The notes beneath the pieces are model-generated. The model worked only from the letters and a program-made list of their open reading frames with translations. It was not told where the DNA came from and did no database searches. The translations under genes and the position numbers were made by a program. Below, in pieces: positions 57,675 to 64,000 of a DNA stretch of 64,000 nucleotides. The DNA is from Nissolia schottii (lineage: Eukaryota > Streptophyta > Magnoliopsida > Fabales > Fabaceae): NCBI GenBank assembly GCA_003254905.1, contig QANU01066418.1, positions 62,001 to 126,000 of the forward strand, given 5' to 3'. Each line of letters begins with the position of its first letter. Within the stretch, counting starts at the first letter, position 1.

Positions 57675-58543
57675 TCCTCTCTTAAATGCTCAAACTTCCC
57701 ACCAAACACCATCCCATTTGGACATGGCGGCCACCACCACTTGTGAACCCAATTTCCACACTCTACTGCTAAAGCTTAAAAAATAATGTATGTGCAAGTA
57801 AAGTAAAGTAAACACGCATTAATATTTGGCATAAGATTATTCACAGCTAGCATCCATTGGAAATTAGAATTGTTAGACAAGAAATATGCCTCACACGAAA
57901 CCACCTACTTCTCTCTATCTCCCAATGTATCATATTATCCTATATTTCATTCCCTCCGTCCATTTTATTTCACATTTTCAAGGAAAAATTTGTAGTAGCT
58001 TTTGACATTCTTCGATGGAACGATTACTAAATATTGAAAATTAAATAGTGTTTCAATTTATTTTATTTTTAAAAAAAAACGTTATTAAATTTTGATTTTA
58101 GAATTGTTATATTTTTGTACATCCTATTAAATTGAAAAATAAAATAGTGGGCCTTTGTTGACTTGTTCTGACTTCAAGAGATTTTAATGTTCTAAATCTA
58201 AAGTGCAATTATTTTTTGTTTGTCTTAGTCTGCATTGACGGTTTCCAAACAATTACTTTTCAAATGTCAGGTCACGGAAGAAATCCTAATGATTATATGA
58301 TTTTTATCAAACTAAAATAGTGTCAAGACTTTGGGCTGTCTCCGAACAATGCCTTAGTACATAAAAAAAGACACATGAAAAAAATTATATTATTCCCAGT
58401 ATTTTCACCTATCCTTGACTTTTCCCAGCAAATAAGATCTAGCACTCAACAAACACTAGGAATAATAAGAACCAACGTATACTAGTAATTCATCATTATA
58501 CTTAAACATAACCACTCCAGCACATGCAACCAAAAGGAGCATC

Positions 58544-59514
58544 TCACGGATTGTTCCTTTTACGAGCCAGCTCCCGAGCCATCTCCCGAAGTTCCTCTGG
58601 TGGTGGTGGCCTTGGTGCCTCCGGGGGATATTCAATATATGATCTCTGTGAAATGATAAGAAGAAAACATAATTTAAAGATAGACAATAGATCAGAACAA
58701 CTAGTCAACAATTTTTAAAGAACTGCATTCATGTTCACAGATGATAAGAATTTGGTATACACAAAGCATTGGCAAATAAAACATCCACTAGTAACACTGC
58801 TCTGTCTTTAATAGTGCAATACAAGTGATATGTAGTAATCTAGACCCATGCTATAGATATTTTACTCTAAATTCACAAAAAAGCAGAGTACTGCTGTAAC
58901 TGTGATAAACTAACCCAAGAAAGCATCCAGAACTTATGCCATTCATGCACTAACTATTTCTTCTCTGACCAAAACCGCAATTTTTTTAGGATAATACCAA
59001 GATGCGAAAGTCAATAAACTAGAAAGTTGTAATGGCAGCAGTGATCAATTTAATCAGGAGTCACTATCCATAAACAACGCAAAGATTAGGGCTTTGGTGA
59101 CACCCAAACACCCCCTCCCAGACCCAGGCTCCTACCCCATGAAAAGTAGACATTCTTTTGGCAAAACTGATAACTTTTTTGGAACCATACATCATATTTA
59201 AGATATAAACCTACACAATTCTACTCAAATTCTAAATATGCCTTCATTACAATGCATGTAAGAACCTCTCGAAGAAATTAAAATAAAAAATTGCTCCCGA
59301 TTCCACAACCAGAGTTCAATTTGCTAGACTTGTGTGAGGGGGTTTGAGTAAAATTAACATAAGTCACTAGCATAGCGAGGGAGAAGGAGATTACACTTCC
59401 CATGAATTTCTGAATGTTCTTGGTATTGTTGGCGAAAGTGTGTATAAGAACGACGGGGACAGCCATGTACACCCCAAACTTGGCAATCTCTAGAATTCCC
59501 TTTGAAGTGCCCAC
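58544..59514 (-). CDS. PET100-like cytochrome c oxidase assembly factor, start codon in doubt
   Basis: Exons are 59514-59395 and 58645-58544 with a GT-AG intron of 749 bases. They encode 73 residues counting the first codon. The product reads GTSKGILEIAKFGVYMAVPV, a single membrane segment, FANN...KFMGS, then RSYIEYPPEAPRPPPPEELR and a basic helix. This matches the small plant PET100-type protein that helps assemble cytochrome c oxidase in the mitochondrial inner membrane. The codon where the family has ATG is GTG (59512-59514), and TAG lies in frame three codons upstream. Either a GTG-initiated or upstream-exon start is used, translation begins at the internal Met about residue 17, or the copy carries a damaging mutation or sequence error. 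The rest is undamaged, with intact splice sites and stop. Confidence 0.8.
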
Positions 59515-60768
59515 AGATGACTATTTTGCAGAATATCCTATAGAAAAATTGGCAAGAAACAGAACAGTGAAAACTCTTGCAGTGCGCACGAAAATAACAA
59601 ATTTTCCAGTCTCCAAGGACTATCAGTTGTCATGATACACAGTCATACTGAAGCTGAAAATTTGAGAAGAGGATTGGCAGATAGGGATGGCAATGGGGTG
59701 GACTGGGCAGATTTTTCATTACCCGTCCCCTCCCTGCCCAGAGTTTCATTTTGTAGCATTTTCGTTTGTTACTAAAACTTCAGGATTATTGCATCTAGTA
59801 GACACCATAATGTCAAATCAATGCACATATCAACTAAAGAATGAGAACAAGAAGTATGACCGGAAAAAAAAAACATTTTCTTGCTTTAGATTCACGAGTT
59901 AGCATAGTAAAAGCTTTCTTGCTTAAAATCTTCTATGATCACAGTATTCTATGCTGTGAGATCCAGTTAAAGCATTTTAACAAACAGGTAATGAGCACTG
60001 CACCCATGATGCATGATCAGATTAACCTTAATTATTTATTGTGTGATTTATCTCCAGTATCAAGTAGGAATTACATAGATTAAAGTACATTTCAGACATA
60101 CTTATTTAGCTTAGCACTTGCCACAGATATCAATGACCAAGTGCTTATACAATATGCGGCAATAATGACATATCGGAAGATAAAAAGTACAAAATCAGAA
60201 GCAACTTATCTTAAAAATTCAACTTTTCTTTTTGGTTGGAAAGACATAACATTGTAACCTAAGGTTAATCACGAACTAGTAAGTCTCCTAAAATCCATTG
60301 AAATCATTCAAAAAGAAGAATGGTTCTCAGTTCTCACATGCATACATGCATGGATGCAATCGCTAATTGCTATCATTGCTGATATGATGAAAGGTGAACT
60401 AACTAAATTTATGCACTACAACTACGATAAAATTGTTTAAAATTTAAGAAGAATTCAAAAAAAAAAAAAAAAAAAGAACGAAAAATGGGGAACCTGAAGA
60501 GATGAAAACTAGCTCAGCCGATGGTTGGAGCTTGGAACAAAGAAAATAAAAACCACAGGCCACTGCGTGCGACACGGACGTCATTTCACTACTCATGCCA
60601 TATTATGGGCTTAGGCCAATAACTAGTTTTACAGTTTCGTTGGCCCAAAGAATAGGCCCAGTATTGTTAGCTATGATAATTATAGGGCCTAGCAGAAAGC
60701 CCATTAATTCAAATTTAAGGCAAGTGGGAAAAACTAAACAAACTAGTACGTGGTATCATGAACTAGTA
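59515..60768. other. Intergenic or upstream of the PET100-like gene
   Basis: No further exon is identified. A phrase GGGATGGCAATGGGGTGGACTGGG near 59684 resembles the conserved start of a common plant interspersed repeat, but the rest is not definable. An A run lies at 60459-60475. The region near 60480-60560 is more GC-rich and could hold a 5' untranslated exon on the minus strand. Confidence 0.4.
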
Positions 60769-61092
60769 TGTGTTTGGTTGATGAGACAAGACTAAAATAT
60801 AGAGAGACATGGGGACATAGGCACAAAATAAAAAACTAAAGTTTAGTCTTGTATTATATTTGGTGATGATATACAAGGCACAATTTATTATATTTGTATC
60901 ATGTTTGGTTTTATGATAATAAGAGACAAAAACATGACAAATGACTTAAAACATAATTTAGGTCTCCTTCTCATTCATTCATAATTTCATTCAAACTCTG
61001 TCTCCGTCCATACAAAACAAATATACAAAAAATACACTAATTTTTTATCTTGAGACATAAATTTTTGTGTCTATCTTTATAACCAAACAAAA
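60769..61092. mobile_element. MITE-like element, copy B
   Basis: The ends are GTGTTTGGTTGATGAGACAA and the complement of TTTGTTTGGTTATAAAGATA. Internal blocks AAATGACTTAAAA and CTTGAGACATAAATTTTTGTG match copy A at 16018-16363. The two elements are diverged members of one small family without coding capacity. Confidence 0.6.
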
Positions 61093-61947
61093 TTTTGTAT
61101 CTTCATGTCCCATTATTTGTGTATCAGCAAACAATAAAGTTATGCTGGTTGTTTATGCGGCTCTAGCTTAATCAAAAGGGCACCGACCTTTTTTATTTTT
61201 TGGTGTTTAAAGTTTGGTGGCTTCACCACCCAATGTGAAAAGCACATCAAGTGGCTCTTGTATAATAAAGTGTGTGTCTTCTAGTCCATAATGGAGTTTA
61301 AGAAATTGTATATCAATGACCTGACATGGATGTAATATAATCTAATACTCTCTTCTTAGTGGTCGTAAGCATCTAATTGTGTCCTCTTATTGGCCCAACT
61401 ATTTTGTGAATCAATCCAAGCAACATGCCACAGCCTACAGGTCACACTTCACGTCACAATAAACTAATTTCGTTCTAGTTTTTAATTCTAGCTTAGTCGA
61501 GGTGCCACTTTTCTTTATTGTAGATATTTTTACCTTTGATTATGATATGTGGCTTAAGATAACCATAACTTCCAATGACTAGCGACATTGCACCTTGTTA
61601 AAACTTTGAACAATATATATTTATACATATTTTTTTTGGTCTGGTTATCAAATCCATAGATAAGTTAATCAGTCATTTATCGAATTTCATATTTCATTTA
61701 ACCTTGTTATTAATTTGTCTCTAGTGAAGAAGGAATGGAATATTATCAACTAAACAGTTGATCGAGTAAAACAATATGTTATTAAAATTGGACTGTTTCC
61801 TAAAGTTCTTTTTCTTCTAAGGGAAAAGATTCCCGATTACTCTGTTAATGAATGACTTATAATTATGGTTAAAGATACGACAGATCCTAGCAATTTTTGT
61901 TGTCCGCATATTTCATGCTTACATAGCCTATATGTATTCCTTTCCTG
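61093..61947. other. Intergenic next to the gypsy fragment
   Basis: No gene or repeat end is recognised. The gypsy pol reading fades near 61948, and sequence just left of it may still belong to the element's RNase H region in decayed form. Confidence 0.4.
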
Positions 61948-64000
61948 TTATATTTGTCGAATTGGTTGATCAGTTCTGACAACAATAGTATGGGATTGAA
62001 AATATGGGCGTAATCTTTGGGCTGTATGGATTAGAGCAAATGCTAATTTTTCTAACTTCTGATAGTTCAATTCTGCTCTGTGGAGCACTTTACTGGTAAA
62101 GTAGACAGGAAGTTGGGTTTGTCTTTTTTCTTTTACCGAAGTTGATGCTATTGTTTCCACAGAAGCAAAAAGATAAAGAAATAAACTTTCCCCTTGTTCT
62201 GGTTTTATTAAAATTGGAGGCTGAGAAAGGTACATCTTAAAATCATCAAAAACTTGTTGGCACTCAACAGACCATTGAAGCGAATTCATTTTCTTCATCA
62301 TCTTGAAGAAAGGTAATGCCTCTTCCGCGGATGCCGCCATGAACCTGTTTAATGATGCAATTCTTCCTGTTAAGCTTTGTACCTCTTTTAAAGAAGTAGG
62401 AGGTCTCATATTCAAAATTGCTTCACATTTTGCTGGATTGACCTCAATTCCTCGTTGAGTGATCATGAATCCGAGGAACTTTCCAGCTTCCATTGCAAAA
62501 GCACACTTAGTAGGATTCAATCGAAAATTATGATGTCGCAGGATATGAAACACCTGTTCCAAGTCACTGAGGATTTGGGTTTCCGTGGAAGATTTTATGA
62601 TCATATCATCCACATATACCTCAATCAGTTTTCCAGAGACTTTAGCAAAAATTGTATCCATCATTCTCTGATAGGTAGCCCCCGCATTCTTTAACCCAAA
62701 AGGCATCACTTTGTAAAAGTAATTACCTATGGGTGTAATAAAAGTCGTTTTCTCTGCATCAAGGTGATGCATGGGAATTTGATTATACCCAACATATACA
62801 TCGAGAAATGTTAAAAATTGATATCCTAAAGCTGCATCTACCAAGAGATCAATGTTGGGTAAGGGGTATGGATCCTTAGGGCAAGCTTTGTTAAGGTCAA
62901 TGTAATCTACACACATTCTTCACTTCCCTCCAGGTTTTGGAACCATGACTACATTAGATAACCATGTAGGGTAGAATATTTCTTGGATGAATCTAGCCTT
63001 CTTCAAGGCTTGTACCTACTTTTGCACTTCTGCTGCTTTTTCTGTGCTCATTTTCCTCTGTTTTTGTGTCATGGGTTTAGAGCCTGGTAAAATGGCTGAT
63101 TTATGTGCCATAAGCTCGGGATCAATTCCGGGCATGTCTGCGGCAGTCCATGCAAATAGATCTTTATTCCTGCGGAGTGTGGTGACTCCTTTGTTCTTAA
63201 GTTCTTGCGGAAGAGCCTTATTGATGTATGTAACCTGTTCAGGGTTAATACCAATCTGAACAGACTGTAATTCACCTTCTGGCTCTGGTCGCTCTCGCTG
63301 AGTTGGGCTTGCTGTATAGACTTCTGTCAACATAACATCTGAGGATCGAGTGTGGATCTGTCTCTGCGAAATCTGATGTCTTTCATTGTGTCACGGCTGG
63401 ATTTGTAGACTTGTGTTGTAGCATCGTCTAGCTGTCTTAGTCTCCACGGACCATAGCAACTTCGTTGTTGGTAGTGAGAAACTTCATTGTCAATGCTGTA
63501 GTTGAGATGATCGCATTGATGATGTTCAACGTGGGTCTTCCCAATATCATGTTGTACGCAGACGGCTTGTTGACTACAAGGAACTTTACTTTTTCCGTTC
63601 TTGCAGGATGTCGCCCAATGGTCAAATAAAGTGATACATATCCATCCGGAATAACTGTCTCCCCGAAAAAACTCGCCAAATCCTCGGGATAATGCTCCAA
63701 ATAAAAAATTTTCAAACCTAATTGATCGAAACAACTTCGGAATATGATGTCCGCAGAGCTACCTTGATCTAACAACACTCTTCTTACTTCCGCATTTACC
63801 AGGGTGACTGAAATCACCATGGGATCATCATGCATTGGGGTAGTGTGTAAGAAATCTTCCTTGGTGAATGTAATGTCAGGGAGGCCCCTTTGTCCTCAAA
63901 TTTTATCCCCACCTCCCTGCTCTAACTGCAACACTTCCTGCAGATGTCTTTTTCTTGTAGACTTAGTAGAACCTCCACCTGTAAATCCCCTCGCGATAGT
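61948..64000 (-). mobile_element. Decayed Ty3/gypsy retrotransposon pol, cut by the window edge
   Basis: From right to left on the minus strand come an aspartic protease (63835-63437, LLDQGSSADIIF and MILGRPTLN), a linker (63333-63016, KDLFAWTAADMPGIDPELM) and a reverse transcriptase (62916-61948) with DLNKACPKDPYPLPNID, MPFGLKNAGATYQRMM and the catalytic VYVDDMIIKS. It ends in the start of RNase H (ALIHTAQRLRPYF, RTDQPIRQI). The style is that of the Tat/Athila branch without chromodomain. Nonsense codons lie at about 63016-63018 and 62920-62922, and another near 63895 ahead of the protease. No integrase or LTR is seen on the left, so the copy is truncated and inactive. It continues beyond the window on the right. 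Confidence 0.9.

Larger units (their letters stand above)
55998..58543. other. Intergenic, upstream of the KCS gene
   Basis: The part next to 55998 should hold the KCS promoter and leader on the minus strand; I could not pick out a convincing TATA box. Further right there are microsatellites and AT-rich sequence, including an AAACGGAGGGAGTA phrase near 57331 that resembles ends of Stowaway-type MITEs, though no full element could be defined. No gene is recognised. Confidence 0.45.

Overview
The window is nuclear DNA of a flowering plant, most likely a eudicot. The evidence is AT-rich intergenic sequence, short GT-AG introns, four plant-type genes and several plant transposon classes (Ty1/copia, Ty3/gypsy, L1-type LINE, CACTA, hAT-type MITE). 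I could not resolve the family or genus. A run of five Ns near 3745 and single Ns near 13711 and 34417 show this is assembled sequence.

Four host genes are supported. They are an EXORDIUM/PHI-1-like secreted protein (14317-15479, +, 2 exons), the armadillo-repeat SWI/SNF-associated protein LFR (19870-22543, +, 8 exons), a 3-ketoacyl-CoA synthase of the KCS11-like group (53627-55997, -, 2 exons) and a small PET100-like cytochrome oxidase assembly factor (58544-59514, -, 2 exons, with GTG where the start ATG is expected). They are unrelated in function, and plants have no operons, so their proximity says nothing about a shared job.

Left part (about 2.5-13.6 kb): a decayed LINE is cut apart by later insertions. 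These are a 1.5 kb solo LTR with TSD GTCAT, a 2.9 kb non-autonomous CACTA element with TSD TTT, and a 5.0 kb, apparently intact Ty1/copia element whose two 261 bp LTRs differ at one base.

Middle part (about 23.8-53.0 kb): about 10 kb of a degenerate, AT-rich tandem array, not coding, is broken up by nested transposons. The array unit is about 175-180 bp and is itself a trimer of diverged monomers of about 58 bp, each opening with a palindromic core close to ATAGGCTATAGCC. The array changes orientation several times and has at least two subfamilies, one of which reappears as an inverted block. Four insertions with exact target-site duplications (a 2.8 kb solo LTR, a hAT-type MITE and two solo LTRs of a TGATAAG family) all hit the palindromic core. 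A further gypsy LTR, a decayed CACTA element with DUF4218/DUF4216 remnants, and another solo LTR carrying a nested solo LTR complete the block.

Right part: KCS, PET100 and, at the right edge, a decayed Ty3/gypsy pol on the minus strand with nonsense codons. A fragment of about 65 bp of LFR exon 7 lies at 53.12 kb, on the far side of the repeat block from the real gene.

I did not find a new enzymatic or defence system. The best candidates for something undescribed are the trimeric palindrome-cored array with its inverted blocks and the apparent preference of several transposons for its core.
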